Shown here in pieces: positions 34,301 through 46,620 of a DNA stretch of 64,000 nucleotides. Location of the stretch: contig JAJVDF010000301.1 of assembly GCA_022410635.1 (NCBI GenBank), forward strand, positions 1,023,401 through 1,087,400, read 5' to 3'. The notes under the pieces are model-generated. The model searched no databases and was not told the DNA's origin. It saw nothing but the letters and a program-made list of their open reading frames with translations. The first letter of the stretch is position 1; every line of letters starts with the position of its first letter. The translations under genes and the position numbers were made by a program. The stretch is from Tretioscincus oriximinensis (taxonomy: Eukaryota > Chordata > Lepidosauria > Squamata > Gymnophthalmidae).

Positions 34301-37300
34301 GGATTTACAACTGTGAGAATCTAGGTGCTTTTCTATGTGAGAGTGAAAAATAACATGGCAGCAGGCAGGGGGTGTGGATGCCCTGTAAGTTTGGTTGCAT
34401 ATGCTACTATTTTAAGTTTATTGTATTNTTTAAAAGCCAGGTTTGAGTTTTGCCTTACACATCTTCTGAATGCTATCTCTCAGTAATAGCCCCCAAGAAT
34501 GGTGCTTCTTACCAAAATCATTATTTGAAAAAAACACCATCCAGTCCTTTTCTAAGGATTCATCGTGAACAAAACATCTTTGTTTATCTGATATATATTT
34601 TAACCACACTTTTAAAGGCCAAAGAAAAATAATAGGAATGTGAAACAGTCTAGCTTGCTTTAAAATCTGAAGGTATCACTGTGAAAAATCATTGGCAGCA
34701 TTTGTCTGCCTCTCCACAATGGTGATTATAAGCACCTCTGTTACTCTGGTGTCAACAAGATGGAATGCAACACTCATCCTTTTAAATAGCACAGAGCTCA
34801 GCCAGCTAGAAGATGGAGTTGCTTTTGGTCGATAAGAACAAAGAACAAATGGGAGGACAGATTAGATTAGTGTCTGTCACCCAGCCTTATGGGACTATTG
34901 AAGGCCAACTTGATGTGACTAACTACAAGCAGCCTAAAATAGCCAGCCATTTTATAATATTCCCCTTTTCAGAGCTGCCTGACTATTCTGTGATTGAACA
35001 TCTCTAGCCAATGTGGCAGAGCAGACATTCTTTTATCACTACCAGCTCACATTCATTCATAGCCCCTGCCAAAACTGGCCTCTTAAAATAACTGCTCAGA
35101 AAGCATGTTCAATCGTATTACAAAAAGGGACTTTTATAGTGTCATGTGCATAGCGTCCTTCTATTTTTAAATATATGAATATATTATGGCTGCAGAAATA
35201 TTTTATGGGTATATATTTTCTGTACCATTTAATGATGAACAAAACAGAATATGGTTGCCTGGCAGGTTTTGCTGAAACAAACAGAGAGCTGCTTTGAATG
35301 TAAATGCNTGAAATGATGTTGAATGGCAGCCAGTTCAGGGCAGACAGAAGGAAGCTCTTCTTTATAAAGCACATATTAACAACACATTATTAACTATTTT
35401 CAGACAAAACAGCACCATAGCCATAGCAAAAAGCAATTGTCTTAGTTTTCCAGAANCATTTTCATCACAGTCTTGACATTTTATTTTACATGCTCTCTTC
35501 ANCGAAAAGCATAATCAAGTACAATAGGAATAATAAAAGTCATACAGTAAGGGATTTTGCAATGGGATTTCACACATCTTGAAGAAACAGCAGCACCAGT
35601 ATTTAAACACTTTAATCCATTATTACAGCTTCAACACTTGCACAATCTGTTATTCAGCATGTGCAGCTTTGTGGCAAATGGTAGAGAGCTGCAACACTTA
35701 AATTCAGACATTCAGAAGATTAAAAATTTCTGTTCCGTGCATCTTGACACATAATGCAAAGCCTCTCTCCAGAAATTGTGTCAAGAATGGAATGAGGCAC
35801 CANGAAAACTACAGAACAGAAGCTGTATTCTATCCTACATCTGATGAAGGGGAACAAAGATTCCCCATTCCAAATATCCAGACCAGATGAAATCCATAGC
35901 ATGCCTAGGAGCAGCCAGAAAATGATCTATTTCCAGAGGGAAAGAAAATGGTGCCAGGTTTCAAAGTACTACATAGTGTACTTTAGCTGTTGCCTGTGAT
36001 GCTGTTCTGACATGATTTTTAATCAATCTTCAATCCTGAAGAATTGGACTAAATAGGGGGAAAATACATCTAAGTACCTGCATAGTAGCAACTGGAAGAG
36101 TACACAGGACAGGAATGATTCGGAGGCTACTTCAAAGTGGCCTCCTGTTGGTCCCATGTATCATTTTCATGCTTGTAGTTTTACAAGTAGACACTGTGCA
36201 CAAAAGTCCTCCTTTTTGCACGGTTCCTAGGGGACCTTAGTCTTGGTACAAGTGGCAAAAGCCTACCTCTACTTCTTACATTCCACATGTCCCGTAATAG
36301 TTGATTATATAATTGTCCATCAGAGAACAGCAGGGGGATTTATACAGCAGGCTACATTCTGAATAGATAGAGGAGACATCCCACTCAGTCTATTCTGCAT
36401 CTCCATTTTGGAGTGTGGTATACCATTTTGCGTGGCACTTCTTTGCAGNACATTAAAAAGCATTCTGCTTAGGAGGCAGTATGAGCGCCCTATGGGGCGA
36501 CTGAACCAGCAAAGGGGCCAGTGCAATCACACCAAGAAGCTGGCTACTAACAAAAATCAAAATAGGTTGGAACAAGTTACCTATTCCTGATGACAGAGAT
36601 GCTTCTGCAGGTAAGTGGAGATACAGCCCACTCAACCGTTATCTAGTAAGAGGATCTCATAGCACTTTAGTGATGAACAAGAAATAGGGTAGGCAGAATG
36701 AGCATTTACTTCTTCAGGTACTAAGAAACAACTGGCAGGTACAGATTGTATTTACTACATACAGTTCCCCAGCATCTGAAGAGGGAGACTTATCTATGAA
36801 ACTCATGTTGCCTATCCTATTTGTTCTTAATGTGTAAAGTGCTATGAGACACCCTTCTAGATTTTCTGGATCCAGTCTAACATATCATCTTAAATTTTCT
36901 GTGATCCTCAGAAGATTGTAGTATTTGCTAATGTGCCACTGGGACCCAGTAAAATCATCTGGCCTTGCACATCTATTATGTGTTTTTCCTAACATATTCT
37001 GCTTCCAAAAGAAATATAATTTTAAAAAGTCAGCTTATATATGTATAGAATTTTGTGATTAATAGCAAGAAATAATCATTTTGCAGTACTGCAATCAATA
37101 TTTGAGTTCATATATTTCCCAACAGCAGACTGAGCCCAAATAAGCTCATCAGCTATATAACTGTGAGACTATCTTCTTGAGTCTTTATTATAAAACAGCA
37201 CATATATCCACACACCAGAGCCAATATGCTTCCTGCAAATCTAACTAACCCAGACTTCAGCCTTTGCATACTAGCCAACTATGTCAGTAAATCTTGAGAG

Positions 37301-39485
37301 AGCAGCTTTTTATTGAAGCCTGGATCCTCCTGTGATATTCAAAAAGCAGATTCTAAATCCAAGTCTAAGTTCATGTTGGAATAGTAAATCCAGATCCCAA
37401 GCCATTTTTATTATTATTCTTTCAACCTCTAGATCAAAAGATTTTGCATTTGGAAGCTTGCAGGATATTTCTTGAGAAGCCCCTATGTGAGATGTACAAG
37501 AGATGAAAGCAGAGGGAAAGTTATGCATATGCTCTCCATCCACTTGTCTGTTCTAAAACATCTCCCTAGCAGCCTTACATCTCCCACTCCATCTGCCCTG
37601 TACTCTGAAAAGGATAATCAGGGCTCTATTACCTGTTTTTCTATGTGATCTGCCATTAGCCCTTAGAGAATGCAGTTATATCTCTTCTAGTTGTTTATTT
37701 TGTCCTTCAGACTAAGGGAATTCTCCTTGATAGCTCTCAGAGCTTCCAAACAGAGTTATATTTACCTTTGTCTCCATTCAAAATCCCACATCATGTTTGA
37801 TTTTTACCTGCTAGCATAAGCTTCCAGCAAATGATTGCCTCTTTGCAGCAAATTGATCACTAGTACAAATTACTGCCTGTTCCTGGATATGGATTGTCAG
37901 CACTTTGCAAAATTACTTTACAGACAGAGGGAAGCAGTGATGAGGGTCTGGGGAGTCGGCTTGTAGTTCCCTGGGTAGTTTTACAGAAACATTAAATGCA
38001 CCAATTCAACTTAAGCAGAGCAAAATAAAACACTTAAACCAATTATAAAATTCAAAGCAACAACAAAATACTTAATACAAGGAAGGAAGAAAACGTGATG
38101 GAAAAAGCTAAGGATTTAGTCTGTAGTCATTATGTCAAGAGAAAAACAGAAGAGATATACTAATAGAACTAGAAAAAGAATTCCCTAAAAAGCTTGGTAT
38201 GGTTATGTTGGGAGTTAAAGTTCTGCAACACAAAGATTGCATGGCAATAATTTCATTTTGTGGTGGCAAGATGGCGTAATTCAATAGATAACATCCGTGA
38301 TGCAAATGACCAGAGGTATCAGTTTGGCTAAATTTCATGGGGCACCAGAATAGTGAAGGAGCAGCAAAAATACACTGTGCAAATGTACACATCACATTCT
38401 TGGTTTAGTTGACAGTCATTGCCGGTGGAGACCATACCTTATGCAAACACAACAAAATCCACTCCATTTAAATTTATTTGCATGCTGCTGTCTTTCCAAA
38501 AAAACTGCCAAAAGAAGTTTATAACAAAAGAAAAAATGCATAACTAATACAGCACACAATAGAACACATAATACTGAGAGGAGCTATGCCAAGCATTGCA
38601 TCAGCCTTCTTTCCAGTACAGATATTATCTTTTTTTGTTAGTTTGCTTTAGTGTTTGTGAGCAAAACTTGCAATGCAGTAACATGTTCTTACTCAGAGCC
38701 ATCAGCACATAAAGTTGCTTGTCAATGTCAGTTTCCAAATGTTTTTCATAGCCAGACCTACTCACACACAGCACATATACAGTAATTCCATTCTATTCTC
38801 ACCTGCTCTATTCTCACACATGCACTTCCGTAAGCAGTGCAAAGAAGAGTGGTTCTTCCCTTTGTTCATTTGCATTTTTATCCTGCCCTGTACATAAAGG
38901 TCTCAGCAATAGAAAGAAAACGTAAAATCAATACACAAATGCTAAGTATGTCTTCAAATACAAGACTAATTTTGGATGTCTCGTGGAAATTAATAGCACA
39001 AAGGGTTGCCCCACTGCATGTTTATTGAAAAGGTTTCAATTTATTCATACTGAACTGCATCAAGTTATTCAATTCACCTCTGCAATAAAGAAGGACAAGC
39101 ATGAAAGTTACTGCTTGTACAATTTTTCATGACCTGCAGGTCCTTTCCACTGGTGATGGAATTTCTACCATCCTTATAACCCATCCAATTAAATTCCNGG
39201 TTTAGGGAAAACATATATCCCCCACCATCAGATGCCATGAAAAATACTCAAATTGGATCAGATCCATATCCTTTCTAGTCAAAACAACATCTTATTGTAG
39301 CAAGTGATCTTTAGAAGTATGTCACTTCAAGCTAATAACAATTGATAGCCTTGACTTCCAAACTTTATTTGAATTCACCCAACATGGAAACAAATTAAAC
39401 AAAATTTAATTTGCTTACATAGAAATATTTCCTTTTGACTGTCCTGTTAATCTATCTCCCTTCATTCATTTCTTGGGGGGCGGGG
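34301..39485. other. unique AT-rich sequence, about 5.2 kb
   Basis: I see no recognisable exon, RNA gene or full repeat. A faint SINE 3' tail in reverse orientation (tttttatcctgccctgta, then aaaggtctcag) lies at about 38875-38905. Open frames in this interval are short and without motifs. Confidence 0.5.
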
Positions 39486-39499
39486 GGGGGAGGAGGTGC

Positions 39500-41300
39500 T
39501 GTTTAAACTGCTTTATTGATTTTCATAGTACACTTCATTACACTAAACCATATTATTCATTTATACAGCAAAGGAGCTAGCAGCACTTTGAGACTAACTT
39601 GAGAAAAGTGGTTAGCATAAGCTTTCGTAGACAGGTCTACTTCTTCAGATGCCAACCACTTTTCTCAAGTTAGTCTCAAAGTGCTGCTAGCTCCTTTGCT
39701 GGACTTTCTGCTAGACTAACACGGCTATTTCTCTGAAATTAACATTCACTTATACAGTGTTTCAAATAATTTCCTCCTTTCTCCTTCNGCTCACCCTACC
39801 CTGTTTACATAATATTCAATCTATTGGCTATAGGGGCTCACATCTGGAATCTCAATCTCAATCTTAATTTTGTCACTTCACTCCCTATTCTTTCCCCTTT
39901 ATAATTTTTAAGTATCACACATTTTCTGTCCTGGCCATAATGTGCTGACTTTCCATGTACTCACTAGAAGAATCTGAGAACATGAAATTATCAATAACAT
40001 TTCTTACACCTCCAGGCCTAATATTTCCAAAATCTCCATGTAATATAGACGTTTTACTTGTTATTCGTATGTGCAGTGAAAATATATTTATTTCTCTTTC
40101 CACTTTTTGCCAAAATTCCTTAACTTTTAACATCCCCAAACCATATGTATGAAAATGCCTCTTTGTAGGCTTCCATACCAACATATTCTAGAAATGGTGT
40201 CCAATACCATTTTGGGAATATCTTTCTTCTTGAGTCCCTCATTTGATTATTTTTGGTTTCTTTTATTCCCTTGATTTCTTTTCTTATATCCATCCATACT
40301 CCATTTATCAAATAATTCTTCTATTTCTTGATTTACTGATGTAATTTGCCTATAAGTTTTCTCTGCTATCCCCTTTCTGCTGAATTTTTCTTATAACTTT
40401 CTTGATTTCTCTGTCTTCTCTCCCTATACTTAATTATATCTTTATCTATATATGAGTGGATACCTAAAGCCTGTAACCACCTTCTATCCCTTCTCCAACT
40501 TTGAATTGTAATTCTGTCCTGTGGACTCCCATCATTTTTATATAATTGTTCAATTACTCTTTTTTATCATATAGACTTCTTAACATCCTGGTCATCCCCT
40601 CATCATTTTTATTACCCAAATTGAACTCATTTTTCTCTCATCTCCTATTAATTTTGTTTTTGTTTTTTTCCATATCCTTAATGGTATTTTTAATAGGTTC
40701 TTTCCAGGATCTATAATCCCTTAGGGTCCCTTTCTTATATATTATTTCTGGTTCTAATATTCCATTTATCTGTTTTTCCAGTTCTGCCAAACTGCTGTTC
40801 CATATTGCTTTCCCAGCATTCTCTGTATCTGAAGGGGATCATTTTCTATACGGGGTATTCCCCAGCCTCCCTCATCTTCTCTTGCTGCTAACTATTTATA
40901 TCTGAATCTTGATCTCTTTTCACTTGCTATTCCTTTTTAAATTCTTCTATCCCATTTCTTTAAAGTAGCATTTGGAACTAATATTGGTACAGTTTGGAAT
41001 GGATATAATAATTTCAGAATTATTAACGTTTTTACTATTCTTATTTTATCTACCGTATTTAACATTTGATTTTTCAAATTCCCTTTTTTTCTATTTCTTT
41101 CCATATCTTTTTATAATTACCTTTTACTATTTTATTAGAGTTTTTATATGGCCATATTCCAAAAGTTCATTTTTTTTAATTCATAAATTAAAAAATCCAG
41201 AAATTNTTTGTATCTCTAACTATTCCCTTGGTGGAGTGTTCAGAAACATTCTTTTAGATTTTTTTTTTCATTTGTTTCTTTCTAGACTAAAAAAGCCCTA
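39500..41300 (-). mobile_element. L1-type LINE, 3' part of ORF2 and 3' UTR
   Basis: Reading the reverse strand from about 41100, conceptual translation across frames gives LLYPFQTVPILVPNATLKKW and then a GGWGIPRIEN block. This is the conserved post-RT region of L1 ORF2 (LYLFQ-IP-P...GG-G-P). Near 39915-40184 an open frame contains FHTYGLGMLKVKEFWQKVER, corresponding to the L1 C-terminal cysteine-region pattern (F-H-WW-CP-VK-FW), here without its cysteines. The 3' UTR ends near an AATAAAGCAG on the reverse strand at about 39520. A foldback element (39569-39743) is inserted in the 3' UTR. Confidence 0.8.
39569..39743 (-). mobile_element. 175-bp foldback insertion with hammerhead-like core
   Basis: The element is flanked by attca-t/c-ttatacag, a 14-bp target duplication with one mismatch (39555-39568 and 39744-39757). 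Two inverted arms of roughly 40 bases (about 39573-39613 and 39653-39693) are almost perfect. The loop between them, on the reverse strand, reads ggcatctgaagaagtagacc, then tgtctacgaaagcttatgct, with a 5-bp inner stem GTAGA/TCTAC, CTGAAGA and GAAA. Outside the arms, the reverse strand has agccgtgttagtct, seen next to Penelope-like repeats in other reptiles as I recall. I infer a Penelope-associated or similar retroelement. The 14-bp duplication fits target-primed integration. Confidence 0.65.
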
Positions 41301-41760
41301 ATGTTCATTTTAATGAATCTCCTCCAGGCCCTTACTTGTTATCTTCTGAACCTTATCCAACTCCGCTGAACGCTTTCTGAAAGGCTGCATATCACTGATT
41401 TGTATTCATTGTTATTCTAGCATACTGTATCTTTTTTCATATTACTAATTCTTTTACAGCATATGCACACAATCTCAAGATTTTAATTGAGGACCCAACA
41501 TGTGAACTTGTCAAAGTTAAAGTTGCAATAATCTGTTATTTATGAATTCACGACAACGATATTGGTTAACTAAATTTGCTTATAGTAAAAATTACCAGAT
41601 TGCAGCACTGGATATACTCTTTCTCTCCTGCAGGAGACAGAGCAGCACTTTTCTCTCTCATCTAACTATTACCAACTAATGTCCCTGATGAGGCCAGTTC
41701 TCACTCTTGTTTATTACTCCCAGCATTCCAGATTGCTTGGTGCCATTTTTTCATCCTCAG
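41301..41760. other. unique sequence
   Basis: No gene or repeat recognised. Confidence 0.45.
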
Positions 41761-41763
41761 CTG

Positions 41764-42010
41764 GCATTTATTTATCTATTTATTTACATTTCTATCCCAC
41801 CAGTACCCAAAGGTCTCAGAGCAGTTAACAATAAAAAAGCAAATTAACATAGTAAAACAGCCACATCTAAAAATAGGAGAGAGAGAGCATTTTTTTAGCC
41901 AAAGGCCAGGCTAAAGCAGTTCATCATCAAGCATGTTCTGAACATGCACAAAAATGGAGATGGACACACCTTAAAGGGGAAATCGGAGGACGGTCATGGA
42001 GAACACCCTT
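41764..42010 (-). mobile_element. L2-like LINE 3' fragment
   Basis: In complement the end reads ctttgggtactggtgggata plus TAAA repeats. The part at 41895-42000 matches the interval after aaccaaaggccagg in the copy at 56150-56655. Decayed and non-coding. Confidence 0.5.
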
Positions 42011-42317
42011 GGACTTTGCAGCTGGACTATAGATTAGTCAGAATAAATATACCATATAATACAGTAATACTTAAATTACACAATTACTTAAACTAATTGT
42101 ATGTGGGCTACATCTATTAATGTACAGATTTATATAATATTTCCATAAATATCACAGTAAGTGTATCAGATATAACATTACCGATACACCTTTCTCATCA
42201 ATCACGGTATTATTNGAGTATATTAGTTACAGGTTTTATGGATCAGCTTTGTTCTCATTGGCACATGGAAAGACTAGAAACAACAGAATGAAACTGCAAG
42301 GAATTAGATATGGACAG

Positions 42318-42614
42318 TAGAAGAACTTGGTTTTTATACCCCGTTTTTCTCAACCAAAGGGACTCAAAGTGGCTTACAAGGGTATTTTTTGCCCGAAAGC
42401 TTACATTCTATCTTCCCCACCCGGCTGTGGTGGTTCCTATTTATCTAGTTGCAGACATTTACAATTTCTTTCAATTCTTGCTTTTGAATAGCTGGATTGG
42501 CTAGAGCTACAGGATGTNGAAAGTACTCACCCTCCCCACGTCTGACACAGGTCTTCAAACCCAATCTCACAGATGAGACACCATCTCCTTAGTGACTGAG
42601 CCATTCATGCCTGC
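42318..42614 (-). mobile_element. tRNA-derived SINE with CTTCTAC-type end
   Basis: The reverse strand reads gcaggcatgaatggctcagt, catctgtgagattgggtttg, the central agccaatccagct, and the end ctttgagtccctttggttga followed by aacggggtataaaaaccaa and gttcttctac. This is the whole order of the family at 18482-18845, with a short tail. Confidence 0.85.
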
Positions 42615-42617
42615 AGT

Positions 42618-42802
42618 ATGGGTGATCAACCAGTGGAATAGGTTGCCACAGGAGACAGTGAGTTCTCCTTCGCAAGAAGTCTTCAAACCGAGATTGGGCA
42701 GCCATCTATCTGGGATGGTTTTATGAATTCTNCATTCAGCAGGAAGTTGGACCCAATGACTCTAGAGGCCCCTTTGAAATCTTTGGTTCTATGAATCTAT
42801 GA
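42618..42802 (+). mobile_element. CR1 LINE 3' end
   Basis: Landmarks of the CR1 3' region occur in order: gtggaataggttgccacagg, agtcttcaaaccgagattgg, gccatctatctgggatggtt, gttggacccaatgactctag and a gaatctatga terminus. The copy is diverged and 5' truncated. It abuts a reverse-strand CR1 fragment starting at 42804. Confidence 0.8.
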
Positions 42803-42803
42803 T

Positions 42804-43256
42804 TTAATAAGAAACATTTAAAGTGTATTCATATTGAATAAAACCAGCCTTCTTGAGTCTTATTTTCATGAAGTGAAGAGATCCCTTTAAAGCTTTCCAC
42901 AGTCCCATTTGCCTTTTTATCATTCTGAATAAGTTGAATAGCAATGAATAACTTTGGTTATTTGACACTCCTTCCCTCAGCAAGCAGATATCCCTTTGGA
43001 GCTTTTCATAGTCCTTATTTGTTTTTACTGCTCTGAACAATGTGATATCGTTAACAAACTTAGCTCTTCCACTGGTCACATTGGGCTGCAGATCATTTAT
43101 AAATATGTTAAAAACACACCAGTTTCGTGACAGGATTGTAAGGTATTGTAAGGTTTCTCTGTTAGGGTAAAAGCACTTTTTCCTCAGTTTTAGACCTTGG
43201 TAGCCTGGACGCCCCTGGGCTGCAAAATTTTTTACAAACTCCCCTAACACTTCCAC
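42804..43256 (-). pseudogene. CR1-type LINE ORF2, reverse-transcriptase palm fragment
   Basis: A reverse open frame of 150 codons contains FNIFINDLQPNVTSGRAKFVND, broken here as FNIFINDL and AKFVND, followed by ITLFRAVKTNKDYEKLQRDI. This is the palm region around the catalytic FADD of CR1-type RT. The catalytic box reads FVND (bases 43047-43058), so the first catalytic Asp is replaced by Asn. The N-terminal 50 codons of the frame do not look like LINE. The fragment is inactive. Confidence 0.75.
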
Positions 43257-43820
43257 GTGGGACAGGAAGTGATGTCATTCTGGGTTCCATTCCTGGAAGC
43301 AGATTCCGGAAGTGACATAATTTAGCCTATGCTCTCTGTCTCCCACCCTTAACTGCCTATGCAGGGGCTGTGGCAGCAGCCCGAGACAGACANTCAAAGC
43401 AGCACACAGGCAGACAGGTGGCAGCGCATGCAGAGCAGCAGAACAACAATACAATGGTGCATGGCAGCGGTGGCTCATTCNAGTATCTGGGACATATGCA
43501 GTACAGGTCTGTTCTCTCTTTCCTGTTTCTTGGTCAATTGTTTATTCATGATATGACCTAGTATTAAGCTTAGGAAGAAATTCTTGATGAGGGACTTTGT
43601 CAACGGATGTATTTGAACAGAAAATTTATATTCCTGGGTGGACTGTGATGATTTCTTCTGNTGCAGAACAAGACTATTTGCATTGTGATAGCACAGAGGC
43701 CTACATGGAGGAAGCTAACTCCAAAATTTGTGCTAGCTCTGGAGCTCTGAAAGCTCTGCCACAGAGATGGCCCTATCCTAAGTTGCCTCCTCTGCAAATC
43801 TTAAGGCATGGGCTACCTTG
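43257..43820. other. mixed sequence with unassigned repeat traces
   Basis: Holds two Ns (43392, 43481) and a short stretch near 43785-43805 (cctcctctgcaaatcttaag) similar to the L2-like LINE at 56380-56400. No gene recognised. Confidence 0.4.
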
Positions 43821-43821
43821 T

Positions 43822-43925
43822 GACGATGGGTGAGGCTGACAGAGCTCCAAAGAACTGTGAGTAGTCCAAAGTCAACCAGCTGTCTTCATAGAGGAGTGTA
43901 GAATTAAATTGGGAGGGTGGCTTCA
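43822..43925 (-). mobile_element. Sauria-type SINE fragment
   Basis: The order gtgaggctgacagagctcc, aaagaactgtgagtagtcc, accagctg, gaggagtgtagaatt matches the middle of the fuller reverse copy at 44478-44735. Confidence 0.7.
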
Positions 43926-44477
43926 TGGAGAACTGCAAAAGTAAGCTCAAATGCTTCCATGCATAGCTGTTTATAGTATCTGAGTATCTGGTCTGTTTGT
44001 CACGCTTTGAATGAACATTTACCCCGTCAGTGTCCAGGCTATTAGTGTTTATTTTTAATTACAAGACTTCCTCATTGGGATGNTTCCATTTCTTCCTCCC
44101 ACAGTCTCCTGGTGAAGTTTTTAATTAAAAAAGTAAAAGCACCCTTCCAGCATTAACCTATTTTTTATGACACAGTGTCTTTTTGAGGATTTCAAGAAAA
44201 TGCAGTTCAATGTTGTTTTTTAGATGCTATAAAACCCCTTTTCCAGCAACCTTTTCCCAGTCTTTTCTATAGACTTTATAAATCAGGAATACTTATGTTG
44301 CACAGATTCCCATCCACTCTCTTCATTTCAGTGATCCCCATTTTGGCGATTTATGCATATAGTTGGATAGATAATCCACTTTAGTCAAAATGAATTAGAT
44401 ACATATTAGCTGAAGCGTTACATGCCTGCATGGAGCCTGCATGAACTGCATTAGAAGTAGGACCATGTGTGCTAATA

Positions 44478-44735
44478 TTTATTTGTATTTGTATCCCACC
44501 CTATACCCGAAGGTCTCAGGGCGGCCAACCATAGGGTGGCGCACATAGCTTTTGTTGCTTTCTCCACAACAGACACCCTGTGGAGTAGGTGAGGCTGAGA
44601 GAGTTCAAAGAACTGTGACTGGCCCAAGATCACCCAGCTGGCTTCTAATTGAGGAGTGGAGAATTGAACCGGGAGACTACCAGGTNCGAGTCCAACACTC
44701 TAACCACTACACCAAACTACACCAAGCAGGTGTAA
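44478..44735 (-). mobile_element. Sauria-type tRNA-derived SINE
   Basis: In complement the head reads ttggtgtagtttggtgtagt, ggttagagtgttggactcg and a B-box region ggttcaattctccactcctc, then agccagctgggtgatcttgg, ctctctcagcctcacctact, and the 3' end ccctgagaccttcgggtatagg with an ATA-rich tail. This is the same family as 51725-52005. Sauria SINEs are known from squamates, which is the main evidence for the host group. Confidence 0.88.
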
Positions 44736-44744
44736 AGTTGCTAA

Positions 44745-45715
44745 TACAGATGGTGTGATATTTGCCCTTTTCCCCATGGATTGCTGTTACCCACTAGGAT
44801 AAAGTGCTCACCAGCTAACATTACTTAGCAAAGAATATGTAAAGAAGTTGCCTAACCTCCAAGGTGAATGGGTAAAAGCTGGAAGGGGGCAGAGAGCAGG
44901 AAGGAAGAGTAGGCTAGTTCAATAAATTAATGATGATCCAATACAAGGCAAACAAATGGGAGAGTCATACAGGGGAACAAGGGGTATCTGCATTCATACC
45001 CTCAGGGACGTACCTACTACCTGAGATCTGACTATAAGGATATCCAGCCTGTGGGAACAGAAACCCCAGGAATCAATGTATTTTCTGTGGGGGCATTGAA
45101 ATGGAGGACAAACAGGGATTAGAACGGAGGTGGGATTGGCACCCACTTTGCAGTTTTCTGAAGCGCTTTTGCACCCTTTTTTCCATAATGCATATTATGT
45201 ATTTTTATGCATTTTTTTATCGTTCATATATTTAGCATGAAATTACTAATGAGGAAAGGAAAAAGAAATGCTGAGGGGAAAATCCAGCTCTATTATTTCC
45301 TCCAAGTGAAAAATAAAACAATGTGATTTCTTTTGTTACATATGCCTACTTTAAGATTTAAGTTATATCTTAAATTTTCAAGGCAGAAATGCCTTACTTT
45401 GTGTCAAATGTTTCATGTATTAGGCATTTCAAGTATATTCATTTTTATATTACAGTCTATGGTCCTGTGTATCTCAATTGATACTTACAGTTCCTATTAT
45501 TGTTCCTTTTATAAAGGAAAATTAATCACTGAAGCCTAGAATCTAAAAANAAAGAAATTTAAATCTGGAGCATATTCTTAGCCTGGTATGGTCGGAACCA
45601 TTAATCCATCCTATCATCTTTCCTCTACCTTTTGGGAATTGTAACGAGCTCACAAATCCACTATACTTTTCAACTTAAAATCTGCATTTTAATTCATAAA
45701 AGCATTTTAAAATGC
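44745..45715. other. unique sequence
   Basis: No gene, RNA or repeat recognised. Confidence 0.45.
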
Positions 45716-45717
45716 TT

Positions 45718-45990
45718 GTTTAAGTTAATGCATTACAAACTATTTGTAACAGATTTCAAGAGCAACTAAAACTGAAGGATCTGATGTATGTACTTGCTAT
45801 TGCAAGTACAAAATATGTAAGTCAGCATATCTTGACAGGTTTGTATGATATTCATGTAAATTCTTCTTGCCTGAAAAATGGCTTATCTGAATTTGATCTT
45901 CGAAAGTCAGATATAAGAAATGTTGCTGTGATCTTTGCACCATATAGGACATGTATAGACGAAACTTTAGAAACTTATAAGCAGAGATAA
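45718..45990 (+). pseudogene. candidate exon-like open block, unrecognised
   Basis: A frame open from about 45722 to the stop at 45990 (near 89 codons) reads LKLKDLMYVLAIASTKYVSQ and ends CIDETLETYKQR. AATAAA overlaps the stop region (45987-45994), so it could be a terminal coding exon or a processed fragment. It has mixed hydrophobic and charged composition and no motif I can name. The upstream AG lacks a strong pyrimidine tract. Frames of this size are common by chance, so confidence is low. Confidence 0.25.
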
Positions 45991-46194
45991 ATAAAATGCT
46001 GTATATTACAAAGAGTTCAAAATATTACATAGTGAATTGCCTTAGCCATGCTTCTATTTCACAGCCAAGGAACATTTAATGAAATNTTGGGGTCAATCTC
46101 AACGTAGAAACTTATGGGAAAGTTGCTGGTCTTCTGGGAACCTCTCAGAGATGCCTAAAGTTCAGGGAGTTTTCTGGCAGGAAATCTTTTTTAA

Positions 46195-46620
46195 AAAANA
46201 AATTCATTTTTTTTACTGAGGAGGGTGCCTTTAGAAGCTGGCCCTGGTTGCCAGAGCCTCCTAGGGTTCTCCTGTAAAGTCTTATTTTTTACTGGGGGGA
46301 GGGTGCCACCCCCTCAATTCTGCTGCCCTGGCTGCTGCCTCTGTTGCCCTCCCCCTAGTAAAGTAAAAAGAACCATAACCAGAGGGGGCCTCTCCCGCTC
46401 TGGCTCCTTATCTTATTTTTGAACTCTGCAATTTGGCACTGGGTCTCTGATGCTGTAATTACCATGCCACATGCTCATGGTGCAGTAATTAGAGTATCAA
46501 AAATCCAGTGCTGTGCTGAAGAAATAAAAATAAGGTAAGGAGCAAGGGTCCCATAACAGACAGAGTCTTGGGGTGGGGCCCTATTTGCCCCAGCCTAGAT
46601 ACACCCATGGCCATAACCAG
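46195..46620. mobile_element. GC-rich foldback repeat of unknown family
   Basis: An inverted repeat pairs 46399-46443 with 46506-46548 (gctccttatcttattttt against aaaaataaggtaaggagc, one mismatch, with more pairing inward). The block to its left (46201-46380) is C/G-rich and holds two related gagggtgcc units. The structure suggests a foldback DNA element, but I see no clear ends or target duplication. Confidence 0.4.
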
